Counted from the first letter of the stretch, positions 17,401 to 27,191 are shown. The stretch is 64,000 nucleotides of DNA from Dryocola sp031988645 (GCF_051307045.1 NZ_CP150452.1:3100001-3164000), one strand, 5' to 3'. Notes: generated from the letters alone by a model not told the origin. Numbers and translations: made by a program.

Positions 17401-19410
17401 TTAGTGGAAAAATTGCAATTGCAAAAGAGAATTTTTAAGCGCGGCGCTTTGTGCGGAATTAAGTTCTTCAAGCGCCTGCCGCGCTTCCTGGCGCATCGCC
17501 CCCAGCAGCGCCTTACGCCCGGAAAGCCGAAGCTTCGCACACAGCGCCTCTACCCCAAGCCTGTTTTGTACCCGCCCGCGTAAAGCGTTCAGCGGCAGAT
17601 CGCAGGCTATCAGCAGACGGTTGAGCGAGCCCAGGCAAGCTTCCAGCGGGCGGTGCGCGAAGGCAAATCCTGCCAGTTCAAGCCAGTCATCACTATTTAG
17701 CGTAGACGCTGGCTCAGGAATAATGGGTAAAGGCTGCCCGATCCACGGCTGCAGCCAGATAAAATCCCGCTGCAGACGAAGCTGTTCGCGGCGGGTGAGC
17801 ATCACCCCCGCCTCGCTCAGGGGCAACAGCGCCATCGCCGTGTAGCAGCCGCTGCTGGCTTCGCGGTGGCTGCCGACGCGCACGAGCACGAATCCGCAGC
17901 TTTCCCAGAACCGCCACAGCTCATCGGTGAAGCCAAAACTTACCGACAGATAATCAGCCTTCTGCTGCGCGACTGCCCTGGCCATCGCTATCATCCGCTG
18001 CCCTAACTGCTGCCTTTGGCGTAGCGGATGCACCGCAATGCGGCTTACGCGCAAACCTTTTAAAACCGCCGCCTGCGGGCTTCCGCCGTGGGCGGCCAGG
18101 GACTGTGCGACAAGGTTCCCGCGCGGACGCCGTAAGCCTGCCCACACCGCGCGGCTGAGATTTTCATCAAGCCCGCCCTCCGCCACCAGCCAGGCGGCGC
18201 CAAGGGTTTCATCGCCGCAGTCGGCGGCAATAAAACTCTGGCCGTGGGCATCGAGCATGCGCCGCCAGTCCAGCGGCGAGGTGCGGTAGTGCGCGCCGGA
18301 CAGCAGGCGATACATGTTCTGCAACCGCCCGCCCTCGCTTTGCGCGACGGGGCTTAGCGTAACCGGCTCCTGAGACGCCTGGGTAATATCCGCCTCTTCA
18401 AACAGCAAAATGCCGTCGATTAACGACTCCAGGGGATCGTGCTGCGCCCAGCGAATCGGGGCTGAAAGAGAGTAGCGGGTAAGCGAGTCGATGCCTGCGC
18501 AAAACTTCAGTAAGAAGCCGCGGCCGGTGCCTTCATATCCCTGAACCGTAGTGGTGAGCAGCGTGCGCGGAAAACGAGCTATCAGCTGACGCAGCTGCGG
18601 CGCCGGCAGGGCCGCGGCCTCATCGATAATCAGCCACTGCGCATGATTTTCAGGCTGGGCCAGAAGCGCGTCCGGAGCGATGAAGCTAAACTTTTCACCC
18701 GCGTGCAACGCCAGCACGTCCGTCGCCGCACGCGTCGGCGCGGTCACCAGGGCTTTGCCCGGCAGGCTTCGCAGCAGCATGCCCGCAAGCGCAGACTTGC
18801 CTCTTCCGCGCGGGGCGGTGATTACGGCTACGCCCGCAGGCATAGCCTGCAAGGCGCAAAGGATGTCGGCCTGCTCCCGCTCAGGAGCACCTTGGGCAGG
18901 ATGCCAGCAGGGACGAGGCCGAAATTCAGGCAGGCAAAACGGCTTATGCTGCTGCCAGAGATAAGATTCGCTGTCGGCGAGCACGCAGCGTTGAAGATGA
19001 GAAATAAAGTTCGGCGTGGCGATGGGCTGCGGAAAATCGCTCCAGCGGCAGGAATCCGCGTCGGGAAGCGCAGGCCAGCTTAGCCACTCGGGAGCCAGCA
19101 GCACCAGCCAGCTGCCGGCTTTTAAGGTTCCGGCAAGGGCCGCCAGCGCTTCGGCATCCAGCCCGCTGCGGGCGTCAAACACCGCATGGAGAAACTCCCG
19201 GCCAAGCAGGGTGCGCATGGCCGATGGCGCGCAGCTCAGCGGAAGCTCGGGTGCCGCGCCCACCCACAGCCAGTCGCCGGGCAGCAGGCCGCTCAACAGG
19301 TTTACCTGCCGGCTGCTCCACGCGCCTTCGCCGGCCAGGATAAGCAGACGCCGAATGCCGGCGCAGGCCATGCTGGCCGTTGCCTGTTGAAGCTGCTCCA
19401 TGCCGGTCAT
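17401..19410 (-). CDS. tmcA: tRNA(Met) cytidine acetyltransferase TmcA
   Basis: TmcA makes N4-acetylcytidine at the wobble base of elongator tRNA-Met, using acetyl-CoA and ATP. The protein is 669 residues (671 in E. coli). The N-terminal part is the DUF1726 region. The helicase-like part has Walker A PRGRGKSALAG near residue 200 and Walker B WLIIDEAAALPAP. A GNAT acetyltransferase domain follows (VSRIAVHPLRQRQQLGQRM). The stop of ypfJ is separated by 20 bases from its start, so the genes ypfJ, tmcA and ypfH are probably read together. Confidence 0.96.
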   Translation of the reverse strand: MTGMEQLQQATASMACAGIRRLLILAGEGAWSSRQVNLLSGLLPGDWLWVGAAPELPLSCAPSAMRTLLGREFLHAVFDARSGLDAEALAALAGTLKAGSWLVLLAPEWLSWPALPDADSCRWSDFPQPIATPNFISHLQRCVLADSESYLWQQHKPFCLPEFRPRPCWHPAQGAPEREQADILCALQAMPAGVAVITAPRGRGKSALAGMLLRSLPGKALVTAPTRAATDVLALHAGEKFSFIAPDALLAQPENHAQWLIIDEAAALPAPQLRQLIARFPRTLLTTTVQGYEGTGRGFLLKFCAGIDSLTRYSLSAPIRWAQHDPLESLIDGILLFEEADITQASQEPVTLSPVAQSEGGRLQNMYRLLSGAHYRTSPLDWRRMLDAHGQSFIAADCGDETLGAAWLVAEGGLDENLSRAVWAGLRRPRGNLVAQSLAAHGGSPQAAVLKGLRVSRIAVHPLRQRQQLGQRMIAMARAVAQQKADYLSVSFGFTDELWRFWESCGFVLVRVGSHREASSGCYTAMALLPLSEAGVMLTRREQLRLQRDFIWLQPWIGQPLPIIPEPASTLNSDDWLELAGFAFAHRPLEACLGSLNRLLIACDLPLNALRGRVQNRLGVEALCAKLRLSGRKALLGAMRQEARQALEELNSAQSAALKNSLLQLQFFH

Positions 19411-19430
19411 CCCTGTATGAGCCTGCGCGA

Positions 19431-20309
19431 TTAGCGAACGCTGTTGCCGAAGGTATTACACTGCGCCGGGTCGCCGCTGTCGAAGCCGCGTTTAAACCAG
19501 GTATAGCGCTGCTCAGAGGTGCCGTGGGTAAAGCTGTCCGGCACAACGCGCCCCTGTCCCTGCTGCTGCAGGCGGTCATCGCCAATCGCCTCGGCGGCGT
19601 TTAACGCCTCCTGCAAATCGCCCGCGTCCAGCACTTCCTGTTTTTGCATGCTGTGGCCCCAGACGCCCGCGAAGCAGTCGGCCTGCAGCTCCATTTTCAC
19701 CGACAGGCGGTTGCCTTCGGTCTGAGAAGCGCCCTGCTGCAGCTGGCGAACCTTTGGCTCGATGCCCAGCAGTTTCTGCACGTGGTGGCCAACCTCATGG
19801 GCGATAACGTAGCCCTGAGCGAAATCGCCGTCCGCTCCGAGCTTGTTTTTCATCTCGTCATAGAAGGAGAGATCGATATAAACGGTGCTGTCCGCCGGGC
19901 AGTAGAACGGCCCCATTACCGACTGACCCGTACCGCAGCCGGTACGCGTAGCGCCGCGGTACATCACCAGTTTAGGCTGCTGGTAGGTGCGTCCCATCTG
20001 CTGGAAAATCTGCCCCCAGGTATCTTCGGTGGTGGCCAGAATAACCGAGGTGAATTTGGCCGCCTCGTCATCATTCGGGCTAATGGAGCGCTGGGAGGCC
20101 TGTTGCTGCGTGACCGGCTGGTCGCCGGAGAGCAGCGCGGTGAGATCGACGCCGTAATAACCGGCCACGACGACGATAATCAGCAGGACTATCCCGCCTT
20201 TCCCGCCGGGTAAACGAAAACCGCCACCGCCGCCGCCAAAACTCGGGCCGGGGGAGTTACTACGCCTGTCTTCTACGTTGTCGCTTTCGCGACGTCCTTG
20301 CCAACGCAT
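19431..20309 (-). CDS. ypfJ: Putative zinc metallopeptidase YpfJ
   Basis: A 292-residue neutral zinc metallopeptidase-family protein (E. coli YpfJ has 287). A membrane segment lies at about residues 37-56 after a glycine-rich stretch. The zinc site HEVGHHV fits HExxH, with further family blocks YCPADSTVYIDLSF and ELQADCFAGVW. The active part would face the periplasm. The substrate is not known. Confidence 0.93.
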   Translation of the reverse strand: MRWQGRRESDNVEDRRSNSPGPSFGGGGGGFRLPGGKGGIVLLIIVVVAGYYGVDLTALLSGDQPVTQQQASQRSISPNDDEAAKFTSVILATTEDTWGQIFQQMGRTYQQPKLVMYRGATRTGCGTGQSVMGPFYCPADSTVYIDLSFYDEMKNKLGADGDFAQGYVIAHEVGHHVQKLLGIEPKVRQLQQGASQTEGNRLSVKMELQADCFAGVWGHSMQKQEVLDAGDLQEALNAAEAIGDDRLQQQGQGRVVPDSFTHGTSEQRYTWFKRGFDSGDPAQCNTFGNSVR

Positions 20310-20392
20310 AACCCTACCTCTTTTTATTTACGCCTTGTATCAGGTAGATCGTAGGTGGTTAATCGCAGGATTACCATAAGAAACGAGATGTG

Positions 20393-20422
20393 AAAAAGCC
20401 GGATGTGCAAAACACACCCGGC
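20393..20422 (-). terminator. Intrinsic terminator of purC
   Basis: On the minus strand GCCGGGTGTG and CACATCCGGC pair around TTTTG and are followed by five Ts. The hairpin begins about 20 bases after the purC stop. Confidence 0.85.
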
Positions 20423-20443
20423 CTTAAATAGCGCGGCGGAAAT

Positions 20444-21157
20444 TTAGTCTAATTTAACGCCAAGACGGTGGGCCACTTCTTCATAGGCTTCAATCAGGCC
20501 GCCCAGGCTCTGGCGGAAACGGTCTTTGTCCATCTTGTCGAGGGTCTGTTTATCCCACAGGCGGCTGCCGTCGGGCGAGAACTCATCGCCAAGCACCACT
20601 TCGCCTTTAAACAGGCCAAACTCCAGCTTGAAGTCCACGAGGATAAGCCCCGCGTCGTCAAACAGCTTGCTCAGCACGTCGTTAGCCTTGTAGCTCAGCT
20701 CGCGCATGCGGGCGAGATGCTCTTTGCTCACCCAGCCAAAGGTTTCGCAGTAAGATTCGTTGACCATAGGATCGTGCATCGCATCGTTTTTCAGGAACAG
20801 GTCAAACAGCGGCGGATTAAGCTCAATGCCTTCTTCAACGCCCAGGCGCTTTACCAGCGAACCTGCGGCGCGGTTGCGGATTACGCACTCCACCGGCACC
20901 ATATCGAGCTTTTTCACCAGCACTTCGTTATCGGAGAGCAGCCGCTCCATTTGCGTAGGAATGCCCGCCTCTTCGAGTTTGGCCATAATGAAATGGTTAA
21001 ACTTGTTGTTCACCATACCCTTGCGGTCGAACTGTTCAATGCGCGCGCCGTCTCCTGCTGACGTATCATTGCGGAATTCGAGCACCAACAGATCCGGGTT
21101 TTCGGTGCTGTATACGGTTTTCGCTTTGCCACGATACAACTCAGCTTGCTTTTGCAT
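20444..21157 (-). CDS. purC: Phosphoribosylaminoimidazole-succinocarboxamide synthase PurC
   Basis: PurC joins aspartate to CAIR using ATP, giving SAICAR in purine synthesis. The protein is 237 residues, exactly the E. coli length. Family blocks are YRGKAKTVY at the N-terminus, FRNDTSAGDG, ECVIRNRAAGS and LVDFKLEFG. A PurR box stands about 50 bases upstream. It lies downstream of bamC as in E. coli but behind a terminator, so it is read from its own promoter. Confidence 0.98.
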   Translation of the reverse strand: MQKQAELYRGKAKTVYSTENPDLLVLEFRNDTSAGDGARIEQFDRKGMVNNKFNHFIMAKLEEAGIPTQMERLLSDNEVLVKKLDMVPVECVIRNRAAGSLVKRLGVEEGIELNPPLFDLFLKNDAMHDPMVNESYCETFGWVSKEHLARMRELSYKANDVLSKLFDDAGLILVDFKLEFGLFKGEVVLGDEFSPDGSRLWDKQTLDKMDKDRFRQSLGGLIEAYEEVAHRLGVKLD

Positions 21158-21206
21158 CTTTCTTACTCCAGGTGTGATTTAACTAAAAATTCCGCTCTCT
21201 GCGGCT

Positions 21207-21222
21207 ACGCACACGTTTGCGT
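21207..21222 (-). promoter_or_regulatory. PurR operator upstream of purC
   Basis: The 16-mer read on the minus strand is ACGCAAACGTGTGCGT, one mismatch from the palindromic PurR consensus ACGCAAACGTTTGCGT. It is 50 bases before the purC start. PurR with hypoxanthine or guanine would repress purC here. Confidence 0.88.
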
Positions 21223-21231
21223 AGCCGGCCA

Positions 21232-21257
21232 GAAAAAAGGCCGGATCGCTCCGGCCC
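21232..21257 (-). terminator. Intrinsic terminator of dapA-bamC
   Basis: GGCCGGA and TCCGGCC pair around GCGA, followed by six Ts on the minus strand, starting 7 bases after the bamC stop. It separates bamC from the purC promoter. Confidence 0.88.
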
Positions 21258-21263
21258 TTTAAG

Positions 21264-22298
21264 TTACTTGCTGAATGCCGCCTGGAATACAGCGACCAGC
21301 GCGTCGTTCTGCGCCTGCGTCAGCGTATGTCCTTTAGGATCGATGAACTGCAGGCTGCTGCGGTTATCAAGATCGCCGACCTGCAGCTTATAGTCGCCGC
21401 TGACAAGCTGTGGATCTTTCGCCCCTAAATCCTGCCATGCGCTGTCGGATAAAGGTTTGTAAGTCACCGCCATGCTGCCGGTGGAACGGGTGGAATCCGT
21501 TACCTTCATGCCAGCTTTTTCAAGCGTGGCCGGCAGACGGTTCCAGACGATGTTAAACGGACCGCGAACCACGAGCATTGGTAAGCCGGTGTCATCTGCG
21601 GCGCTCTGCACGTCAAGCTGGGCGGAAGAACGGTTATCCTGCGCGTTCTGGCGATCGGTTTGTACTTTATCAAGGCCCGCGCTGATGACGTTAAGCATTT
21701 GCGCGCTGTAGCGCTGCATGGAAGCCGCGTCCGATACCGGCTTGCCTGACTGCTCCAGGTTCAGCAGCTTCACCACCACCGACTGCTGGTAGCCCTGCGG
21801 CTGCACGGTAATTTGATAACGGCCGCGGTACTGTTCGTCCTCATCGGCACGGTTCCACTGTACCCAATCGGTCGTCAGCGTCTGGCCTGCGTCATCGCGT
21901 TTGCTGACGGTGTAGTTGTTGGACTGCACGATGCTGACCACCTGCGGCCACAGCGTAGCGCCGCGCGCGCTTTCTACCATCAGCGAAGCGGTATCGCCGG
22001 TAAACTGGGTACGCGCGCCGCTAACCAGCGCCAGCGGTTGCGCCGGCGGACGAATGTCCAGCTGTTTGCCTACTGCGCCGCTGCCGTTGGTAACCGGAAT
22101 CGTATATTGTCCGTTCTCCACGGGCAGAATCATGCCCGCCGGAGAGTGGATTTCCGCCAGTGGTGCTGCATCCAGATAGGACTCGTCGCCGCTAACCTGG
22201 CGCTTATAACGCTGGTCGCTGCTGCATGCAGCCAGCAGCATGGCAAGCGACACCACTGCAACTTTTGTCACCATCGACTTTTGTACTGAGTAAGCCAT
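21264..22298 (-). CDS. bamC: Outer membrane protein assembly factor BamC (lipoprotein)
   Basis: BamC is a lipoprotein subunit of the BAM complex that inserts beta-barrel proteins in the outer membrane. From the second ATG (22298) it is 344 residues, as in E. coli. The signal peptide ends in the lipobox LLAAC with Cys25 as the lipidated residue. The N-terminal lasso (QRYKRQVSGDESYL) that binds BamD is present, followed by two helix-grip domains. It follows dapA by 16 bases and is cotranscribed with it. bamB is also in this window. Confidence 0.96.
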   Translation of the reverse strand: MAYSVQKSMVTKVAVVSLAMLLAACSSDQRYKRQVSGDESYLDAAPLAEIHSPAGMILPVENGQYTIPVTNGSGAVGKQLDIRPPAQPLALVSGARTQFTGDTASLMVESARGATLWPQVVSIVQSNNYTVSKRDDAGQTLTTDWVQWNRADEDEQYRGRYQITVQPQGYQQSVVVKLLNLEQSGKPVSDAASMQRYSAQMLNVISAGLDKVQTDRQNAQDNRSSAQLDVQSAADDTGLPMLVVRGPFNIVWNRLPATLEKAGMKVTDSTRSTGSMAVTYKPLSDSAWQDLGAKDPQLVSGDYKLQVGDLDNRSSLQFIDPKGHTLTQAQNDALVAVFQAAFSK

Positions 22299-22314
22299 CA
22301 AATCTCCCTAAACT

Positions 22315-23193
22315 TTACAGCAAACCCGCATGCTTAAGCGCGCTGATAATCACCGGACGACTTGCTTCAGTCAGCGGCGTCATTGGCAGGCGTAAGGTAT
22401 CGGTCGCCACAAGTCCCAATTCTCTACAGGCCCATTTCACCGGGATAGGATTGGGTTCTACAAATAATTTGTTATGCAACGGCATCAGGCGCTGGTTGAT
22501 CTCACGCGCTTGTGCAAATTGCCCGTTGGCCGCCAGTTTACACATTTCCGCCATTTCACGCGCGGCTACGTTTGCCGTCACGGAAATCACGCCGTGGCCG
22601 CCGAGCTGCATGAAGTCCAGCGCGCTGGCGTCGTCACCGCTGACCAGGATGAAGTCGTCTTCAACCAGCTCTTTGATCTGGTTTACCCGCGTTAAGTTCC
22701 CGGTCGCCTCTTTGATACCAATAATATTTTTTACTTTCGACAGACGGGCGACGGTTTCCGGCAGCATGTCGCAGCCGGTACGGGACGGCACATTGTACAG
22801 CATCTGCGGCAGATCGGTGCTTTGGGCGATGGCTTTGAAGTGCTGGAACAACCCTTCCTGAGTCGGACGGTTGTAGTAAGGCGTGACGGTCAGGCAGCCA
22901 ACGATGCCGCTGTTATTAAAGCGCTTCGTCAAAGAGATAGCCTCGGAAGTGGCGTTCGCACCGGTGCCTGCAATCACCGGAATACGGCCGTCTGCCAGCT
23001 CAAGCGTTAGCATAACCACATCGCCGTGCTCTTCGTGGCTTAGGGTAGCAGACTCTCCGGTCGTCCCTACGGAGACAATCGCCGATGTTCCGCTGGCGAC
23101 ATGGTAATCAATCAGTTTTTTCAGGCTTGACCGGCAGACATTACCTTTCTCATCCATCGGTGTTACAAGCGCGACAATACTTCCCGTGAACAT
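22315..23193 (-). CDS. dapA: 4-hydroxy-tetrahydrodipicolinate synthase DapA
   Basis: DapA condenses pyruvate and aspartate semialdehyde, the first step committed to diaminopimelate and lysine. The protein is 292 residues as in E. coli when started at MFTGSIVALVTP; an in-frame ATG six codons upstream (23211) is less likely. The Schiff-base lysine is in IIGIKEATGN (Lys161) and the catalytic tyrosine in LYNVPSRTG (Tyr133). The gene is divergent from gcvR, with a shared intergenic region of about 140 bases. Confidence 0.97.
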   Translation of the reverse strand: MFTGSIVALVTPMDEKGNVCRSSLKKLIDYHVASGTSAIVSVGTTGESATLSHEEHGDVVMLTLELADGRIPVIAGTGANATSEAISLTKRFNNSGIVGCLTVTPYYNRPTQEGLFQHFKAIAQSTDLPQMLYNVPSRTGCDMLPETVARLSKVKNIIGIKEATGNLTRVNQIKELVEDDFILVSGDDASALDFMQLGGHGVISVTANVAAREMAEMCKLAANGQFAQAREINQRLMPLHNKLFVEPNPIPVKWACRELGLVATDTLRLPMTPLTEASRPVIISALKHAGLL

Positions 23194-23338
23194 TGGCCAT
23201 CCTCTGTGCAAACAAGTGCCTCAATGGTACGTTTGGTGCAGGATCAAAAGCAAGCTGCCAGGTGAGTCTACACGGTTGTATGCAGGATTTTTTTATGCTT
23301 TCCTTATGATATCCCACCGATTCAAAGGAAGAATGCGC

Positions 23339-23893
23339 TTGACTCCTTCACCCCACCACTATTTGGTTATCACGGCCCTTGGGGCGGACAGACCTGGTAT
23401 TGTTAATACCATCACCCGTCATGTCAGCAGCTGCGGCTGTAATATCGAAGACAGCCGCCTCGCGATGCTCGGTGAAGAGTTTACGTTTATTATGCTGCTG
23501 TCCGGCAGCTGGAACGCGATAACGCTGATTGAGTCGACGCTGCCGCTTAAAGGCGCCGAGCTGGATTTGCTGATCGTGATGAAGCGCACCGCCGCCCAGG
23601 ATCGCCCGGCAATGCCTGCCACGGTCTGGGTACAGGTGGAAGTCGCGGATTCGCCGCATTTGATCGAACGCTTTACCGATTTATTCGACACGCACCATAT
23701 GAATATCGCCGAGCTGGTGTCCCGCACGCAGCCCGCTCAGGACAATACGCCGCCGCAGTTGTATATTCAGATAACCGCCCACAGCCCCGCGTCAGAAGAT
23801 GCGGCAATTATTGAGCAGGCCTTTAAAGCGCTATGTACAGAGCTTAAAGCACAAGGCACTATTAGCGTGGTGAATCCACAGCAAGATGATTAA
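23339..23893 (+). CDS. gcvR: Glycine cleavage system transcriptional repressor GcvR
   Basis: GcvR has two ACT domains and represses the gcv operon by binding GcvA when glycine is low. I start it at TTG 23339, giving MTPSPHHYLVITALGADRPG, which aligns with the E. coli start and leaves 9 bases from AAGGAAG. ATG 23333, two codons earlier, is possible but sits only about 3 bases from that site. The first ACT domain covers about residues 8-80 and the second about 95-170. bcp follows 15 bases later and is cotranscribed. Confidence 0.93.
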   Translation: MTPSPHHYLVITALGADRPGIVNTITRHVSSCGCNIEDSRLAMLGEEFTFIMLLSGSWNAITLIESTLPLKGAELDLLIVMKRTAAQDRPAMPATVWVQVEVADSPHLIERFTDLFDTHHMNIAELVSRTQPAQDNTPPQLYIQITAHSPASEDAAIIEQAFKALCTELKAQGTISVVNPQQDD

Positions 23894-23908
23894 AGACGGA
23901 GAGTAGTG

Positions 23909-24379
23909 ATGAGCCCACTGAAAGCCGGTGACAGCGCACCGAAATTTAGCCTGCCCGATCAAGACGGCGAGCAAGTAAATTTGACCGACTTCCAGGGACA
24001 GCGCGTTCTGGTTTACTTTTATCCCAAAGCGATGACGCCAGGCTGCACCGTTCAGGCATGCGGTCTGCGCGACAACATGGATGAGTTGAAAAAGGCGGGC
24101 GTGGAAGTGCTGGGCATCAGCACCGACAAGCCAGAGAAGCTTTCACGTTTTGCCGAAAAAGAGCTGCTTAACTTCACCCTGCTGTCCGATGAAGATCATC
24201 AGGTTTGCGAGCAGTTCGGGGTGTGGGGCGAGAAATCTTTTATGGGCAAAACCTACGACGGCATTCACCGCATCAGCTTCCTGCTGGACGCTGAAGGTAA
24301 GGTCGAAAAGGTGTTTGATGACTTCAAAACCAGCAACCACCATGACCTCGTGCTGAACTGGCTGAAAGAAAACGCTTAA
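23909..24379 (+). CDS. bcp: Thiol peroxidase Bcp (peroxiredoxin Q)
   Basis: Bcp reduces hydrogen peroxide and organic peroxides using thioredoxin. The protein is 156 residues from ATG 23909, as in E. coli; a GTG one codon earlier is an alternative. The peroxidatic cysteine is Cys46 in TPGCTVQACG, with Cys51 as the likely resolving cysteine, and the catalytic Pro and Thr precede it. It lies behind gcvR and is followed by a strong terminator. Confidence 0.97.
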   Translation: MSPLKAGDSAPKFSLPDQDGEQVNLTDFQGQRVLVYFYPKAMTPGCTVQACGLRDNMDELKKAGVEVLGISTDKPEKLSRFAEKELLNFTLLSDEDHQVCEQFGVWGEKSFMGKTYDGIHRISFLLDAEGKVEKVFDDFKTSNHHDLVLNWLKENA

Positions 24380-24392
24380 GCCCGCAGAGATT

Positions 24393-24421
24393 AAAAAAGC
24401 CGACTTCGCGTCGGCTTTTTA
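24393..24421. terminator. Bidirectional terminator between bcp and perM
   Basis: AAAAAGCCGAC and GTCGGCTTTTT pair around a short loop, with an A run before and a T run after, so it can stop transcripts from both sides. Confidence 0.9.
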
Positions 24422-24424
24422 TTT

Positions 24425-25495
24425 TTAAGGCTGCTTATCATCGATGACCAGCCCGTCAGGCCAGGCGTGAACCACGGCTTTAATCAGCGTGGCGAGCGGA
24501 ATGGCGAAGAACACGCCCCAGAATCCCCACAGCCCGCCGAATATCACCACCGAAAGAATAATCACCAGCGGGTGCAGGTTAACGGCTTCTGAAAACAGCA
24601 CCGGCACCAGCAGGTTACCGTCCAGCGCCTGAATAATCAGGTACACCGCAAACAGCGTCCAGAACTCCGTGCCCAGGCCAAACTGGAACAGCGCCACGCA
24701 GACGACGGGGATGGTCACCACAAAAGCGCCGATATAGGGAATCAGCACCGAGAAGCCGACCAGCACCGCCAGCAGCAGCGAGTAATTAAGCCCGAAGACG
24801 ATAAAACCAATGTAGGTGGCGATGCCTACGACTATCATCTCCAGCACCTTCCCACGGATGTAATTGGTGATCTGCTGATTCATCTCAAGCCATACCTGTC
24901 CGGCCAGACCGCGGTTACGCGGCAGGACCCGCCGCACGGCGTTGAGCATCTGCTCTTTATCTTTGACGAGGAAAAAGACCATCAGCGGCACCAGCACCAG
25001 ATAAATCGCCAGCGTCAAAAGCCCCACCAGGGATGCCAGAGAGTATTTCACCACCTGGTCGCCCATGCCCGACAGGCGGCCGCGCATATTTTCCGCCATC
25101 GCATCGATAATGCCCGCGTCCACCAGCGCCGGATAACGTTTTGGCAGCGCGGCGGCGAAGTCGGACAGCTTATTGAGCATGCCCGGCATATCGCGAATCA
25201 GGTAGATGCCCTGCTGCCATGCCACCGGCGCCACCACCAGCACCATAACCATCAGGATGCCGACAAACAGCACCAGCACGATGCTTGCGGCCCAGCTACG
25301 GGAGCAGCCGATGCGTTCAAGGCGCGCCGTTGGCCATTCCAGCAGATAGGCCAGCACCATGGCGACCAGCAGCGGCGCTAAAAGCCCGTGAAAGAAAAAG
25401 AGGATGACAAACCCGGCCAGCAGGATCACCAGCAGGGCGATGGCTTCCGGGTCGCTAAACCGTCGTCGGTACCACTGCAACAACATCTCGAGCAT
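24425..25495 (-). CDS. perM: Putative permease PerM (AI-2E transporter family)
   Basis: A 356-residue integral membrane protein (E. coli PerM has 353). It has about eight hydrophobic segments, a first pair near residues 18-60, one near 60-85, a cluster after residue 145 and a final cluster after 210, with the family motif near GFWGVFFAIPLATL at the C-terminus. The transported substrate of PerM is not established. It is divergent from bepA. Confidence 0.92.
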   Translation of the reverse strand: MLEMLLQWYRRRFSDPEAIALLVILLAGFVILFFFHGLLAPLLVAMVLAYLLEWPTARLERIGCSRSWAASIVLVLFVGILMVMVLVVAPVAWQQGIYLIRDMPGMLNKLSDFAAALPKRYPALVDAGIIDAMAENMRGRLSGMGDQVVKYSLASLVGLLTLAIYLVLVPLMVFFLVKDKEQMLNAVRRVLPRNRGLAGQVWLEMNQQITNYIRGKVLEMIVVGIATYIGFIVFGLNYSLLLAVLVGFSVLIPYIGAFVVTIPVVCVALFQFGLGTEFWTLFAVYLIIQALDGNLLVPVLFSEAVNLHPLVIILSVVIFGGLWGFWGVFFAIPLATLIKAVVHAWPDGLVIDDKQP

Positions 25496-25716
25496 ATATC
25501 CCTTCCCTGACAGCTTTAGGCGAGTCGGGATTGTATCTAAATGTCACCGCAAAGACTTCGCTTTTTACGCCCGGAAAGCTCCTGGTTGAGGTAGGCTTGC
25601 GCTTTCAGTGGTAAGATTTTCTCCGTTCGTTACGTGGCCGACAAACGCTGCCAAAAGACGAACAACTCAGCCCGTAACGTGTCGAAACTAGACCCCGAAT
25701 AAACAGGATAGCGGTT

Positions 25717-27180
25717 ATGTTCAAGCAGTTGAAAAAAACGCTGGTTGCAACACTCATGACAACCTTACTGGCAGCGCAGGTGCCGCCAGCCTTCGCGGAC
25801 GTGGCCGACCAACTGCCGGATATGGGAACCTCGGCCGGGAGCACGCTGTCAATTGGCCAGGAAATGCAGATGGGCGATTTCTACGTGCGCCAGCTGCGCG
25901 GCAGCGCGCCCCTGATTAACGATCCCCTGCTGGGGCAGTACATTAACAGCCTGGGCATGCGCCTGGTCAGCCACGCGAATTCGGTTAAGACGCCGTTCCA
26001 TTTCTTTCTTATCAACAATGACGAAATCAACGCCTTCGCCTTCTTCGGCGGCAACGTCGTCCTGCACTCCGCGCTGTTCCGCTATGCCGACAACGAAAGC
26101 CAGCTCGCCTCGGTTATGGCCCACGAAATCTCGCACGTAACCCAGCGCCACCTCGCCCGGGCGATGGAAGACCAGAAAAAGAACGCGCCCCTGACGTGGG
26201 TCGGCGCCCTGGGCTCTATTCTGCTGGCGATGGCCAGCCCGCAGGCGGGAATGGCGGCCCTGACGGGGACGCTGGCAGGCACGCAGCAGGGCGTGATCAG
26301 CTTTACGCAGCAAAACGAACAGGAAGCCGATCGCATCGGCATCCAGGTGCTTCAGCGCTCCGGTTTCGATCCGCAGGCGATGCCGACCTTCCTCGAGAAG
26401 CTGCTCGATCAGGCGCGCTACTCCACGCGCCCGCCTGAAATCCTGCTGACCCACCCGCTGCCGGAAAGCCGTCTGGCGGACGCGCGTAACCGCGCCAACC
26501 AGATGCGGCCAATGGTGGTGCAGTCTTCAGAAGATTTTTACATGGCGAAAGCGCGTACGCTCGGCATGTACAACTCCGGGCGCAACCAGCTCACCAGCGA
26601 CCTGCTCGACGCCTGGTCAAAGGGCAATATCCGCGAACAGCACGCCGCCGTTTATGGCCGCGCGCTGCAGGCCATGGAAGCTAAAAACTGGGATGAGGCG
26701 CGCAAACAGCTGCAGCCGTTGTTGTCGGCGCAGCCGGCTAATCCCTGGTATCTCGATTTAGCGACCGATATCGATCTGGGGCAGAACAAAGCCACAGAGG
26801 CCATTAACCGGCTGAAAAACGCGCCGGGCCTGAAACTCAACCCGGTGCTGCAGCTTAACCTTGCCAACGCCTATATGCAGGGCGGGCAGCCGGCCCAGGC
26901 CGCCGCCATCCTTAACCGCTACACGTTCTCAAATCCCGATGACAGCAACGGCTGGGATTTGTTGGCGCAAAGCGAAGCCGCAATGGGCAATCGCGATCAG
27001 GAGCTGGCGGCGCGCGCCGAAGTGATGGCGCTCGGCGGACGTCTCGACCAGGCCATTTCCCTGCTCAGCAGCGCCAGCGCCCAGGTGAAGCTCGGCAGCC
27101 TGCAGCAGGCGCGCTACGATGCGCGCATCGACCAGTTCCGCGAATTGCAAAAACGTTTCCTTCAATACCAGAAGATGTAA
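25717..27180 (+). CDS. bepA: Periplasmic metalloprotease and chaperone BepA
   Basis: BepA degrades stalled LptD and helps outer-membrane assembly at the BAM complex. The protein is 487 residues as in E. coli. A signal peptide ends at PAFA after about residue 27. The zinc site is AHEISHVTQRH (HExxH, near residue 136) with the third ligand in EQEADRIG. The C-terminal half is made of TPR repeats. yfgD follows 11 bases later. Confidence 0.97.
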   Translation: MFKQLKKTLVATLMTTLLAAQVPPAFADVADQLPDMGTSAGSTLSIGQEMQMGDFYVRQLRGSAPLINDPLLGQYINSLGMRLVSHANSVKTPFHFFLINNDEINAFAFFGGNVVLHSALFRYADNESQLASVMAHEISHVTQRHLARAMEDQKKNAPLTWVGALGSILLAMASPQAGMAALTGTLAGTQQGVISFTQQNEQEADRIGIQVLQRSGFDPQAMPTFLEKLLDQARYSTRPPEILLTHPLPESRLADARNRANQMRPMVVQSSEDFYMAKARTLGMYNSGRNQLTSDLLDAWSKGNIREQHAAVYGRALQAMEAKNWDEARKQLQPLLSAQPANPWYLDLATDIDLGQNKATEAINRLKNAPGLKLNPVLQLNLANAYMQGGQPAQAAAILNRYTFSNPDDSNGWDLLAQSEAAMGNRDQELAARAEVMALGGRLDQAISLLSSASAQVKLGSLQQARYDARIDQFRELQKRFLQYQKM

Positions 27181-27191
27181 CAGGAGTTAAT